This document shows, piece by piece, positions 1 to 11,334 of a stretch of 64,000 nucleotides of DNA. Positions within the stretch are counted from its first letter, which is position 1. Every line of letters begins with the position of its first letter. The position numbers and the translations under genes were made by a program. Origin of the DNA: Lycium barbarum (taxonomy: Eukaryota > Streptophyta > Magnoliopsida > Solanales > Solanaceae); contig NC_083337.1 in the NCBI RefSeq assembly GCF_019175385.1, positions 48,274,938 to 48,338,937 of the forward strand, given 5' to 3'. Under the pieces are notes generated by a model. It was not told the DNA's origin. It did no database searches and saw nothing but the letters and a program-made list of their open reading frames with translations.

Positions 1-2499
1 TGTATGTACCAAAAATGGACTCCGGATCAAAGGGAGTACTCCGAAATAGCAGAGAGTGGAGCCTACAGTGGTGGATCACCCGTGTCTGTACCTGCGGGCA
101 TGAAACGCAGCCCCCGAGGAAAGGGGGTCAGTACGAAAGATGTACTGAGTATGTAAAGCATAGAGTACAGAAATATGGGCCACAACAGAAAGCAACAGAT
201 ACAAAGGGAAGTACTAAATGATATATAAAAATTTGTATCAAAACATATATACATAATGCAAATAAAATCATGCAAAGCTCAGGAACGTGGTCACCACTCC
301 GACGTTGGTGCCACACACAGCATAACACCAGAAGGTTCAAATCTCCGTACATCCCCGAGCACACAAATCAGCATAACATATCACCAGCCATATCACAGCA
401 TAACTCCAAACGGAACCCGGCCCTATGGCGAGGTCTCGGGAACCGTAACACAGCATACAACCGAATTTATCATAATGCGCACGAGTCATAACCGGCCCGG
501 GAACCGGTGAACGAATCATAATAAGGGCACGAGCGGAGTCGTGAGCAAACAATGCAATTTTTATATCAAAATAGCCTTTCAAAACTTGATAAAATCATAA
601 GTCAAGTCTTTAGTAAAAATAGTCGAACAATTAGTTAGTACGGAGTTCATTTTACAAAAGTCCTCCCGAAATGGTATTTATAACCCAAAACATAGTTTAG
701 CATATTACGTTAATCAAGACATTATTTTATAATAGACGATTTCACAGTTAAAGGTCCCTTGTCAAACTTTTACAAAGAGAGAGCCTAATAGAACAAACAA
801 GGCATCTCGGGACTAGCGGGCCCACCTCGGGTCAAGTCGAGGTGGCGGACGAGAATCACGGACATTTAGTGTCTATGGGATCATACATAAAGATTTCGAA
901 GTAATCCGATGTCATTTGCATAAGTTTCGGACGCTTACTTGCTTTCTAGCCAAAATAGGGTCATTAGGCTTCAATTGAATTGAATGAATAGTAGCCATTT
1001 TATAGATCGGATTTCGAGGAGCAGAATTGGTCCCGGGGTTCCGATATCAACCTAACATACTAAGACATGCCAAAAGAAGAAGTGGGGAGCTTTACATACC
1101 TTATAAACGTCTTATGCTCACCCCAAACTCAAATCCCGTTTCGTTCAGAATCTGCAAATGGTCAAAGTTACCAATTAGAGATTTTTAAGCTCAAGAATTC
1201 CTTAACTTCATTTTTGTCTACCGAAATTTCGGCAGCACTTCCCCTATATATATAGCACCCCCGAGACTTAGCTCGGCTCAATAAACATCAACACAACAAC
1301 CCAAACATCACAAACATCATAAGTCATAACCAAATCACTCTAACTTCAATATTCTTCCTTTTTCTATAAGTTGACAATTTTCATTCAAACTTCACAATAC
1401 CAAGCTAATGTCCACATTATTGTATTCATTCACTCATTCAAGGTTATTCAAACACATCCCAATTATGTTCCAAACAATATACATAAGTTCTAGGAGTTCG
1501 TCACTTTCCATATTTCATCCGAAATGCCAACAACTACGACGAACATACTAACTCGCATTGTTTCATTCCAAGTTCATTAACAACAACCATAAGTCACATT
1601 TGAAGTCTTAATATCATAATTATACAAGGATATACACGAATATACCAAAGTCATATACTTTCCATAATAATCCGCAACCATTTCCAATACCAATTCAATT
1701 CGTTAAACATTCATTTACGTCATATATGTCACAACGACGCAACTAACGAGCTAAATAAAATTCAATTCGCCTTGCCTTCTACTTCACATAACTCACGGCC
1801 ACTACACCATATTCACACACACCCACGGTTTCATACACACACTAAAACTACGAAGTTCTCGTCTATTCTCAATCCTTATCATATTCATACAAATTCCATA
1901 ACATTAAATGAGCAAAATTCTTACCTTTACTTGAAATTCCGACTTGTCGCAAACGTGCTCCTTTTGCCAAACTAATTGTATCCCGTTGAAGAGCGTCTTG
2001 AGTACACTACAAATATGGGAAAAACAAGATTTTTGGATCAACAACAAAGGCTAGAGTATTTTTTTTTTTTTTTGGAAAAATGGGGTTCGGCCGAGAGGGT
2101 CCTTTGGGGTGCTCTCTAATTTTTGTTTTTGTTTTGTTGTTCTTGAACTTTCTAAAGGATAAACACAATATATAATATGCTTAATTAATAGCTCACATGA
2201 GAGTCACATGACCATTTCATGGGTTGGGCCAAGTCTCTTGGCCGGCCACCCCTTGAACTTGGGCCTCAATTTTCTTTGTTCAATTTTTCTTGGCCCAATT
2301 CCGTAAAATCTCGTTTTGTAATTCCCGAAACAAATTTCTGAAATTCCAAATTTACCCTCGGCCTTCCCCAATGTATTTACACCAATGGTTTCATAACCAA
2401 CATAGTCATATTAACTCGAATCAAAATATTTCCTCATAACACACAAGTCTTAATTATTTTTTCTCGATTTCCAATTATGCGAAAACACGGGACATAACA
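1..2499 (-). repeat. Element A 3' LTR, truncated by window edge
   Basis: It aligns almost base for base with 8099-10594 and ends in ACATAACA, the reverse complement of the TGTTATGT LTR start, directly before the polypurine tract. It lacks about 425 bp of the outer end. By eye it differs from the right LTR at only a few percent of positions or fewer, so the insertion is fairly young. It holds the conserved splice-like sites (92 and 1099), the CCGAAATTTCGG palindrome (1221-1232) and a TATA-like run at about 1243-1254. Small open frames inside it are not genes. Confidence 0.93.
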
Positions 2500-2534
2500 T
2501 TCTCCCCCCTTAAGAACATTCGTCCCCGAATGTT
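2500..2534 (-). promoter_or_regulatory. Element A polypurine tract with adjacent stem-loop
   Basis: On the minus strand a purine run (TAAGGGGGGAGAA) abuts the LTR start, as expected of the plus-strand DNA priming site. Just upstream is an 8-bp inverted repeat AACATTCG / CGAATGTT around a four-base loop (2515-2534). The same stem-loop precedes the polypurine tract in B, C, D, E and F. Confidence 0.85.
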
Positions 2535-2609
2535 AAATTAATCTTATAAAGTCTTACAGTCATGGCGGGGGAGTCCCTCTTTTAACAATGACATACATAA
2601 TTCATTTTA

Positions 2610-4082
2610 TCAATCAACACAATAAACTGAAAAGCTTAGATTACCTGTGGACGTCGGGAACAAGTGGGGGTATTTCTTCTTCATCTCGCCCTCCGCCTCC
2701 CAAGTCATCTCCTCCCGATTGTTGTTGCGCCACAGGACTTTAATGGAGGGCACTTCTTTAGTGCATAGTCTCCTCACCTGTCGATCCAGAATAGTTATAG
2801 GCTGCTCGTCATAAGACAAATGCTCCGTTACCTGAATGTCATCCACTGGGAATATCCTGGAAAGATTGCCAATACATTTCCGCAGCATAGACACATGAAA
2901 TACCGGGTGTACGGCCTCCAAATCGAATGGTAAGTCTAGCTCATAGGCGTCCTCGCCTATCTTCCGAATGATCTGGTACGGCCCGATATACCGCGGGCTT
3001 AACTTACCCTTTTTACCGAATCTCATAACACCCTTCATAGGCGACACCTTCAGAAATACCCAGTCACCAATCTGGAACTCTAATGGTCGACATCGTCTGT
3101 CTGCATATGCTTTCTGTCGACTCTGTGCAGCCAATAATCGCTCCCGAATAAGTTTTACTTTATCCACTGCTTCCTGGATCACATCTGGCCCAATTAATTT
3201 AGTTTCGCCCACGTCGAACCAACTAATAGGAGACCTGCAATTTCTACCATAAAGGGCTTCGTACGGTGCCATCTGAATGCTGGAGTGATAACTGTTATTA
3301 TAGGCAAATTCGATAAGCGGCAAATGATCATCCCAGCTGCCTCTGAAATCAACAATGCAGGCCCGCAACATATCTTCCAGCGTCTGAATAGTGCGCTCGG
3401 CCTGCCCGTCGGACTGAGGATGAAAAGCTGTACTAAGGCTCACCTGAGTCCCTAATCCCTCCTGAAATGACCTCCAGAAATTTGCCGTAAACTGGGCACC
3501 TCGGTCAGTAATAATAGATACAGGGACTCCGTGAAGTCTGACTATCTCTCTGAGGTACAATCTAGCGTAGTCCTCAGCCGAATAAGTAGTCCGAACTGGA
3601 AGAAAATGGGCTGATTTCGTCAATCTGTCAACAATAACCCAAATAGAATCATACTTGCGTGGAGTGCGCGGTAACCCAACGACGAAATCCATATTAATCA
3701 TCTCCCATTTCCAGGATGGAATTTCCATCTCCTGTAATAACCCACCGGGCTTCTGGTGTTCAATTTTAACCTGCTGGCAATTCGGGCACTGACTAACGAA
3801 CTCTGCAATATCTTTCTTCATACCGTCCCACCAATACAAACTTCTGAGATCATGATACATTTTAGTGGAACCAGGATGAACAGAATACCGCGCATTATGT
3901 GCCTCGCCCATGATTTGTCGCCGTAAGCCTGCAACATCCGGAACACAGAATCTGCCTTCATATAATAATACCCCTTCAGGTGAAATTTCAAACGGAGTCT
4001 TGTCTTTATTAAGGGCCACATCTCTGTATTGAACCAGGATAGGATCTTCAAACTGACGCTGCTTTACCTCTGCTATAATAGA
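2610..4082 (-). pseudogene. Element A integrase with chromodomain-like C-terminus
   Basis: This is the distal part of the gag-pol frame, after the stop at 4083-4085. Numbered from the first ATG (4019; 469 aa), the zinc-binding HHCC set is H41, H48, C78 and C81. The DDE triad is D111 (NMDF), D172 (TDRG) and E208 (QAERT), with the D-35-E spacing kept. A GPY/F-type module follows at about 325-355 (SPRYIGPYQI). The tail (VKVLWR-like, TWEAE, KKYPHLF, about 420-455) matches the degenerate chromodomain of Tekay/Del chromoviruses. The integrase itself has no internal stop. Its product would insert element cDNA into chromatin, but it lacks its own start because it is normally cleaved from the polyprotein. 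Confidence 0.9.
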
Positions 4083-6434
4083 TTATTCAGCAACTGCACG
4101 AACAAAAATCCCAGAATCTCCAGAATCCGCCAAACGAACTCCAAGGCTGGCCAACTGATGAATTTCACGAACCAAGTCTTTCTTATCGGATGGTACATCA
4201 GCTAAACTGCCCATGGACTTGCGGCTAAGTGCATCCGCTACCACATTGGCTTTTCCAGGATGATACAGAATATCAACGTCATAATCTTTCAATAATTCAA
4301 GCCATCTTCTCTGCCGCAAATTTAGTTCTTTCTGTTTAAAAATATACTGGAGACTCTTATGGTCCGTATAAATATCAATGTGGACCCCATATAAATAATG
4401 CCACCAAATCTTCAAAGCATGAATCACCGCGGCTAACTCAAGATCATGAGTGGGATAATTCTTCTCGTGCGGTCTGAGCTGCCGGGAAGCATAGGCTATG
4501 ACTCGACCGTGCTGCATCAACACGCAACCTATCCCAATACCATAGGCATCACAGAAGACAACATACCCGTCTGATCCTTCTGGAAGAGCTAACACTGGGG
4601 CTGTAATTAATTTTTCTTTCAACAGCTGGAAACTGCGCTCGCAGGCATCTGTCCACTGAAATTTCGCTACTTTCTGAGTAAGCTTCGTCAGTGGTGCTGC
4701 AATAGAAGAAAAATTTTCCACGAACCTGCGATAATATCCGGCTAACCCCAGAAAACTGCGCACCTCTGTCGGTGTAGTAGGCCTGGGCCAATTCTGTACA
4801 GCTTCAATTTTCTGCGTATCGACCCGAATACCGTCTGCTCCGACAATATGCCCCAAGAAAGCCACAGAAGTTAACCAGAATTCACATTTGGAAAATTTAG
4901 CATATAATTTCTGTTGACGGAGAGTGCCAAGTACTGTCCTCAAATGATCCGAATGCTCCTCTGCTGATCGTGAATAGATCAAAATATCATCGATAAACAC
5001 AATCACGAACATGTCCAGGAAAGGCCGAAATACCCGATTCATCAGGTCCATAAATACTGCTGGAGCATTAGTCAACCCGAAAGACATGACTCTGAATTCA
5101 TAATGCCCGTACCGGGTCCTGAAAGCTGTCTTTGGGATATTAGATTCTTGCACTCGCACCTGATGATAACCTGAGCGCAGATCCACCTTTGAAAAATATT
5201 TAGCACCCTGCAACTGATCAAACAAATCATCAATCTGGGGGAGGGGATATTTATTCTTTATAGTCACCTTATTTAATTGTCGGTAATCGATACACATGCG
5301 CAGTGACCCGTCTTTCTTTCTTACAAATAATACCGGCGCTCCCCAGGGTGATGTGCTGGGTCTGATAAAACCCTTATCCAACAAATCTTTCAGTTGCTCT
5401 TTCAATTCCTTCAATTCAGCCGGTGCCATTCTGTACGGAGGAATAGATATAGGCTGTGTATCCGGCAACAAGTCTAGAGTGAAATCTATCTCCCGCTCGG
5501 GCGGAAGACCCGGAAGCTCATCAGGAAATATGTCTGGGAATTCATTAACGATCGGAACAGACTGAATGGTAGGTGTTTCAGCTGCAGTGTCGTGCACACG
5601 AACCAAGTGATAGATATAGCCTTTCTGAATCATCTTCTTAGCCTTGAGGTACGAAATAAACTTACCCCTCGGCGATGCTGTAGACCCGAACCACTCTATA
5701 ACTGGTTCCCCTGGAAACTGAAAACGGACTACCTTTTTCTGGCAGTCAACATTAGCATAACAGGAAGCTAACCAGTCCATACCCATAATGACATCGAATT
5801 CCAGCATATCTAATTCTATCAAATCAGCTTTAGTGCAGCGATCACATATAGTCACAGAACAATCCCTATATACCTGCCTCGCTATAATACAATCCCCAAC
5901 CGGTGTAGCGACCTCAAATGGCTCTATAGGATCAAACACTATCCCAATTTTACTAGCAACGAGCGGGGAAATATATGATAAAGTAGAACCAGGATCAATC
6001 AGTGCATATACAGATCTGGAGAAAACCAATAATGTACCTGTGACGACATTCGGCGAGGCCTCCTGATCCTGGCGGCTGGCTAATGCGTATATGCGGTTCG
6101 AGGGGCCGCTAGAACCTGAAGCACTGCCACGGCCTCGACCGCGTCCCGCCGGTGCCGACATACCTCGCCCCGCAGGGCGTGCAACTGATGGAGCAAATGA
6201 TGAACCAGCGGCTGACCCCGTCGGCTGAGCAACACTACCAGAACCACTCGCCAACGGACAATCTCGCATAAGATGGCCCTGACCACTGCATGAAAAACAG
6301 GCTCCAGTAGGTCGATAACACTCTCCCGGGTGCGATTTCCCGCAATGGGAACAACGGGGCCTGGGTGGTCTGGACTGGCTGGGACCTCTAGCTATCTGTG
6401 ACCCTGCTGCTCTGGAGCTCTGACCGGCCCCAGA
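4083..6434 (-). pseudogene. Element A gag zinc knuckle - protease - RT - RNase H
   Basis: The frame is continuous with the gag ORF upstream, after the TAG at 6435-6437. It begins with a gag CCHC knuckle ([14 protein letters not shown]). Numbered from the ATG at 6269 (728 aa): the protease has DPGS at 92-95, where most families have D-S/T-G. RT has D363 ([10 protein letters not shown]) and FIDD at 425-428. RNase H has D574 in CDAYG (normally CDASG), E611, D636 and D679 (VVADALSR). It ends at a TAA (4083-4085); element B has TCA at that codon, so this is a point nonsense mutation separating RNase H from integrase. RT and RNase H look intact. Confidence 0.9.
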
Positions 6435-7469
6435 CTATCCTGCACTGTCAAATCTCCTACCGGCTGGCTGTGTACCCCGGCCTGACGGAGGAGGATGTCT
6501 GCCTAACTGCTGCTGCTGAGGCTGTCTGCCTCGAGAATCTCCAGAATAACCTGCGGATCTGGCCCTCTTGGGCGGCCTCCTGTCCCGATCTCTGCTAGAA
6601 TAATCAGCTCTATGTCGGTCCTCCATACCCAGGGCATAAGCCTGTAGTCGGGCAATATCCATGTCTGCCTGCAATGCCACCGCCATACAGTCATCAATCA
6701 AATAGCGGTCTAACCCCATCACGTATCTGTGCATCCGATCGGCCATATCTACTGCTATGGCAGGTGCATACCGGGCCAAAGAATCAAACTCCATATTATA
6801 CTCACGGACGCTCCGACCCCTCTGCTGCAGATGCAAAAATCGGTCAACCCGCGCCCGCCGTAACTCTGGGGGAAAAAAGTGGTGAGTAAAAGCAGTCACG
6901 AACTCGTCCCAAGTAGCTGGGGTAGCACCCTCACCCCTGGATAACTCCCAGGACTCATACCAGTGAGCAGCAACATCCCGTAGTCTATGCGAAGCCAACT
7001 CAACAGACTCAGTCTCTGAAGCCCTGACCAAGTCTAGTGAGCGCCGCATCCCCCGAATAAAGTCATGGGGGTCCTCGTCGGGCTTAGACCCGAAAAACTC
7101 TGGAGGGCCACACAATAGGAACTCTCGAACTCTCAGGCTGTCACGCCTGTCATCATCATCATCGTCCCTCCGCCCGCGTCTGCGAGCCTGCCCTGCTACC
7201 AATGTGGTCAACAACTGTACAGCCTCCCTCAGGGTCCTGTCCTCCGCCCCTGGCTGTGGAGCTGGAGTCTCAAGAGCGGGTACTCGAGCCTCTGGAGCTG
7301 CTGATGGACCTGCTCCAGGCTGTACCAATGGTGGTGTAGCGGACCCCTCTGAGTGGGGCACGACCTCAGGCAAATCATAAACACGAGCCCGGGTAGCTCG
7401 CTGTGCCTGACTGGTCTCTCCCATCCTCGCCTTGCCCTTCTGGGCCGCCGCTGCCTTCTTCGGAGGCAT
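6435..7469 (-). CDS. Element A gag (capsid region)
   Basis: This is retrotransposon Gag, the structural protein of the cytoplasmic particle. The start is the ATG at 7469 (MPPKKAAAAQKG); the frame opens a few codons earlier only at a GTG that overlaps a predicted splice acceptor. A basic start and a Pro-rich linker are followed by an Asp/Arg-rich stretch (RRDDDDDDRRD) and a gag capsid fold with HDFIRGMRRSLDL, ELRRARVDRFL and VREYNMEFDSLARYAP. It ends at a TAG where element B reads on into the CCHC knuckle and protease, so this gag lacks its zinc knuckle unless the stop is read through. Confidence 0.85.
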   Translation of the reverse strand: MPPKKAAAAQKGKARMGETSQAQRATRARVYDLPEVVPHSEGSATPPLVQPGAGPSAAPEARVPALETPAPQPGAEDRTLREAVQLLTTLVAGQARRRGRRDDDDDDRRDSLRVREFLLCGPPEFFGSKPDEDPHDFIRGMRRSLDLVRASETESVELASHRLRDVAAHWYESWELSRGEGATPATWDEFVTAFTHHFFPPELRRARVDRFLHLQQRGRSVREYNMEFDSLARYAPAIAVDMADRMHRYVMGLDRYLIDDCMAVALQADMDIARLQAYALGMEDRHRADYSSRDRDRRPPKRARSAGYSGDSRGRQPQQQQLGRHPPPSGRGTQPAGRRFDSAG

Positions 7470-7471
7470 CA

Positions 7472-7657
7472 CTGCAAACACAATAACGAATCAGATCAAA
7501 ATCATCCTAATAGCACAGCTCTAACGCACGATCTAAGATTCCAAAGAAAAGTGACACCCTAAATGCCCTGTAGCCTCCTGTTTATAGATGTGGTGCACAA
7601 CACACCGATAAACAAGACTCTACGAGACACGGCCTGTGGACATTCCGAGGACAAACC
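7472..7657 (-). other. Element A untranslated leader between PBS and gag
   Basis: This 5' leader is conserved with those of B and C, including a block around 7580-7640. On the minus strand it ends in a branch-point-like CTGAT, a T-rich tract and TTTGCAG two bases before the gag ATG, which looks like a 3' splice site. Confidence 0.6.
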
Positions 7658-7669
7658 GCTCTGATACCA
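7658..7669 (-). other. Element A primer-binding site (tRNA-iMet)
   Basis: The minus strand reads TGGTATCAGAGC, the standard complement of the 3' end of plant initiator tRNA-Met. It lies four bases from the inner end of the 5' LTR. Confidence 0.92.
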
Positions 7670-7673
7670 CTTT

Positions 7674-10594
7674 TGTCACCACCCAGCCCCGTGGGCCGCG
7701 ACTGGCACCCTACTTGGGCACCCATACCCATCTATCAAATGCATTCAAGTAAATAGCAGAAGCCGATAAGGCTATAATCCAAATTTAGATAATTTCAAGA
7801 AAAATTTCGGCAGAGTTTCCTTTGTTTTACAGACTATCCAAAATAACCCTGTACACAACAAACACCAACAAAGGCCACAGAGGGCTAACAAAGCAACGTA
7901 TAAACATATGCGGACCGGCCGCCTCGGCGTATGGGATCGCCCAAACAACATATACACATATCCATACAGAAAGACCCTAACCCACAAACATGTCCACAGA
8001 CCTCTAAACAGACCGACAGAATCATATGACGGGACAGGGCCCCCGTCGTACCCAAACAGTCAGATATACAGAAATATATATATATACATAGCAAAAGATG
8101 TATGTACCAAAAGTGGACTCCGGATCAAAGGGAGTACTCCGAAATAGCAGTGAGTGGAGCCTACAGTGGTGGATCACCTGTGTCTGTACCTGCGGGCATG
8201 AAACGCAGCCCCCGAAAAAGGGGTTCAGTACGAACGATGTCCTGAGTATGTAAAGCATAGAGTATAGAAATATGGGCCACAACTGAAAGCAATAGATACA
8301 AAGGGAAGTACTGAATGATATATCAAAATTTGTATCAAAACATATATACATAATGCAAATAAAATCATGCAAAGCTCAGGAACGTGGTCACCACTCCGAC
8401 GCTGGTGCCACATACAGCATAACACCAGAAGGTTCAAATCTCCGTACATCCCCGAGCACACAAATCACCATAACATATCACCAGCCATATCACAGCATAA
8501 CTCCAAACGGAACCCAACCCTATGGCGAGGTCTCGGGAACCGTAACACAGCATACGACCGAATTTATCATAATGCGCACGAGTCATAACCGGCCCGGGAA
8601 TCGGTGAACGAATCATAATAAAGGCACGAGCGGAGTCGTGAGCAAACAATGCAATTTTTATATCAAAATAGCCTTTCAAAACTTGATAAAATCATAAGTC
8701 AAGTCTTTAGTAAAAATTGTCAAACAATTAGTTAGTACGGAGTTCATTTTACAAAAGTGCTCCCGAAATGGTATTTATAACCCAAAACATAGTTTAGCAT
8801 ATTACGTTAATCATGACATTATTTTATAATAGACGATTTCACAGTTAAAGGTCCCTTGTCAAACTTTTACAAAGAGAGAGCCTAATAGAACAAACAAGGC
8901 ATCTCGGGACTAGTGGGACCACCTCGGGTCAAGTCGAGGTGGCGGACGAGAATCACGGACATTTAGTGTCTATGGGATCATACATAAAGATTTCGAAGTA
9001 ATCCGACGTCATTTGCATAAGTTTCGGACGCTTACTTGCTTTCTAGCCAAAATAGGGTCATTAGGCTTCAATTGAATTGAATGAATAGTAGCCATTTTAT
9101 AGATCGAATTTCGAGGAGCAGAATTGGTCCCGGGGTTCCGATATCAACCTAACATACTAAGACATGCCAAAAGAAGAAGTGGGGAGCTTTACATACCTTA
9201 TAAACGTCTTATGCTCACCCCAAACTCAAATCCCGTTTCGTTCAGAATCTGCAAATGGTCAAAGTTACCAATTAGAGATTTTTAAGCTCAAGAATTCCTT
9301 AACTTCATTTTTGTCTACCGAAATTTCGGCAGCACTTCCCCTATATATATAGCACTCCCGAGACTTAGCTCGGCTCAATAAACATCAACACAACAACCCA
9401 AACATCACAAACATCATAAGTCATAACCAAATCACTCTAACTTCAATATTCTTCCTTTTTCTATAAGTTGACAATTTTCATTCAAACTTCACAATACCAA
9501 GCTAATGTCCACATTATTGTATTCATTCACTCATTCAAGGTTATTCAAACACATCCCAATTATGTTCCAAACAATATACATAAGTTCTAGGAGTTCGTCA
9601 CTTTCCATATTTCATCCGAAATGCCAACAACTACGACGAACATACTAACTCGCATTGTTTCATTCCAAGTTCATTAACAACAACCATAAGTCACATTTGA
9701 AGTCTTAATATCATAATTATACAAGGATATACACGAATATACCAAAGTCATATACTTTCCATAATAATCTGCAACCATTTCCAATACCAATTCAATTCGT
9801 TAAACATTCATTTACGTCATATATGTCACAACGACGCAACTAACGAGCTAAATAAAATTCAATTCACCTTGCCTTCTACTTCACATAACTCACGGCCACT
9901 ACACCATATTCACACACACCCACAGTTTCATACACACACCAAAACTACGAAGTTCTCGTCTATTCTCAATCCTTATCATATTCATACAAATTCCATAACA
10001 TTAAATGAGCAAAATTCTTACCTTTACTTGAAATTCCGACTTGTCGCAAACGTGCTCCTTTTGCCAAACTAATTGTATCCCGTTGAAGAGCGTCTTGTGT
10101 ACACTACAAATATGGGAAGAACAAGATTTTTGGATCAACAACAAAGGCTAGAGTTTTTTTTTTTTTTTGGAAAAATGGGGTTCGGCCGAGAGGGTCCTTT
10201 GGGGTGCTCTCTAATTTTTGTTTTTGTTTTGTTGTTCTTGAACTTTCTAAAGGATAAACACAATATATAATATGCTTAATTAATAGCTCACATGAGAGTC
10301 ACATGACCATTTCATGGGTTGGGCCAAGTCTCTTGGCCGGCCACCCCTTGAACTTGGACCTCAATTTTCTTTGTTCAATTTTTCTTGGCCCAATTCCTTA
10401 AAATCTCGTTTTGTAATTCCCGAAACAAATTTCTGAAATTCCAAATTTACCCTCGGCCTTCCCCAATGTATTTACACCAATGGTTTCATAACCAACATAG
10501 TCATATTAACTCGAATCAAAATATTTCCTCATAACACACAAGTCTTAATTATTTTTTCTCGATTTCCAATTATGCGAAAACACGGGACATAACA
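7674..10594 (-). repeat. Element A 5' LTR (complete, 2,921 bp)
   Basis: It is bounded by TGTCACCACC at 7674 and ACATAACA at 10594, the reverse complements of the LTR 3' and 5' ends. It carries the predicted intron ends at 9196 (donor) and 8190 (acceptor), the hairpin around TCAGTAC...GTA-CTGA (about 8226-8246) and the CCGAAATTTCGG palindrome at 9318-9329. The outer edge abuts element D gag directly. Confidence 0.93.
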
Positions 10595-11334
10595 GTTTGA
10601 CCGCGTCCCTTCAGGACAATATGGATATCGCACGCATTCAGGCTCATGCTCAGAACTTAGAAGAATGTTTACAACAGCAGAGAAGTGAACGCGAACAGGA
10701 TAGGGGTCATAGCAAGAGGGCCAGATCTTTAGGTCCGATGAGTGAGTTCAGAGGCTGGCACAGGCAGCAGATGTCCAGGCACTTAGGCTATTCTATGACT
10801 GGTGCGCCTCCATGGTTTTCAGGCCAGAGATTCTACAGATCTACTCGTTTCGGGCCGAGTCAGAGTTATTCGGGGTCTCAGTTCAGAGATGATTCGGTTT
10901 AGGGAAAGCCACCCATACTATGACGTTCCCAGTGTGGGAAGTTACATTGGGGTCGATGTCGATTGGGTTCGGATGTTTGCTATTCATATGGTCGACTAGG
11001 CCATATCATGCGTGATTGCCCCTTAGTTCATGGTAGTGGTAGGACCCAGCCTTCAGGGTCGATAGCCGGATCTTCAGCATCTGTACCCCCTATGGGGCCA
11101 GGTTCACATGCGCCAGTCAGCCATGGTAGAGGTAGTGGGAAAGCTCCCAGTTCTAGCGGTCCTCTGCACTGTGTTTATGCTTTGGCTGGACGCCAAGATC
11201 TTGAGTCTTCCCCTGACGTGGTCACAGGTATATTATCGGTATTTTATCATGATGTATATGCTTTGATTGATCCGGGCTCCACCTTGTCATATGTTACTCC
11301 GTATGTTGTGGGTCGATTTAGAGTTGAACCGTAG
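10595..11334 (+). pseudogene. Element D gag C-terminus and protease start
   Basis: The frame starts at the element A junction inside gag (NMDIARIQAHAQ) and continues through a Gln/Arg-rich linker. Stops occur at 10900-10902 (TAG) and 10921-10923 (TGA), in place of Gln and Arg codons in element F. The zinc knuckle reads CYSYGRLGHIMRDC, so its second Cys is Tyr. Protease DPGSTLSYV follows. A TAG at 11332-11334 ends this open stretch inside the protease domain. Confidence 0.85.

Larger units (their letters stand above)
1..10594 (-). mobile_element. Element A: Ty3/Gypsy chromovirus (Tekay/Del-like), near complete
   Basis: Reading left to right the order is 3' LTR, polypurine tract, integrase, RNase H, RT, protease, gag, primer-binding site and 5' LTR, so the element lies on the minus strand. 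The left LTR is cut by the window start: base 1 aligns with base 8099 of the right LTR. The whole gag-pol runs in one frame from 7469 to 2610 with only two nonsense codons (6435-6437 and 4083-4085). It was inserted into the gag of element D, whose coding sequence resumes at 10595. The right flank is GTTTG; the left flank lies outside the window, so the target-site duplication cannot be checked. Confidence 0.93.

Noticed and set aside
6435..7481. Starting element A gag at the upstream codon at 7481
   Set aside because: That codon is GTG and overlaps the acceptor-like TTTGCAG; the ATG at 7469 matches the MPPKK or MPKKR start of B and F.
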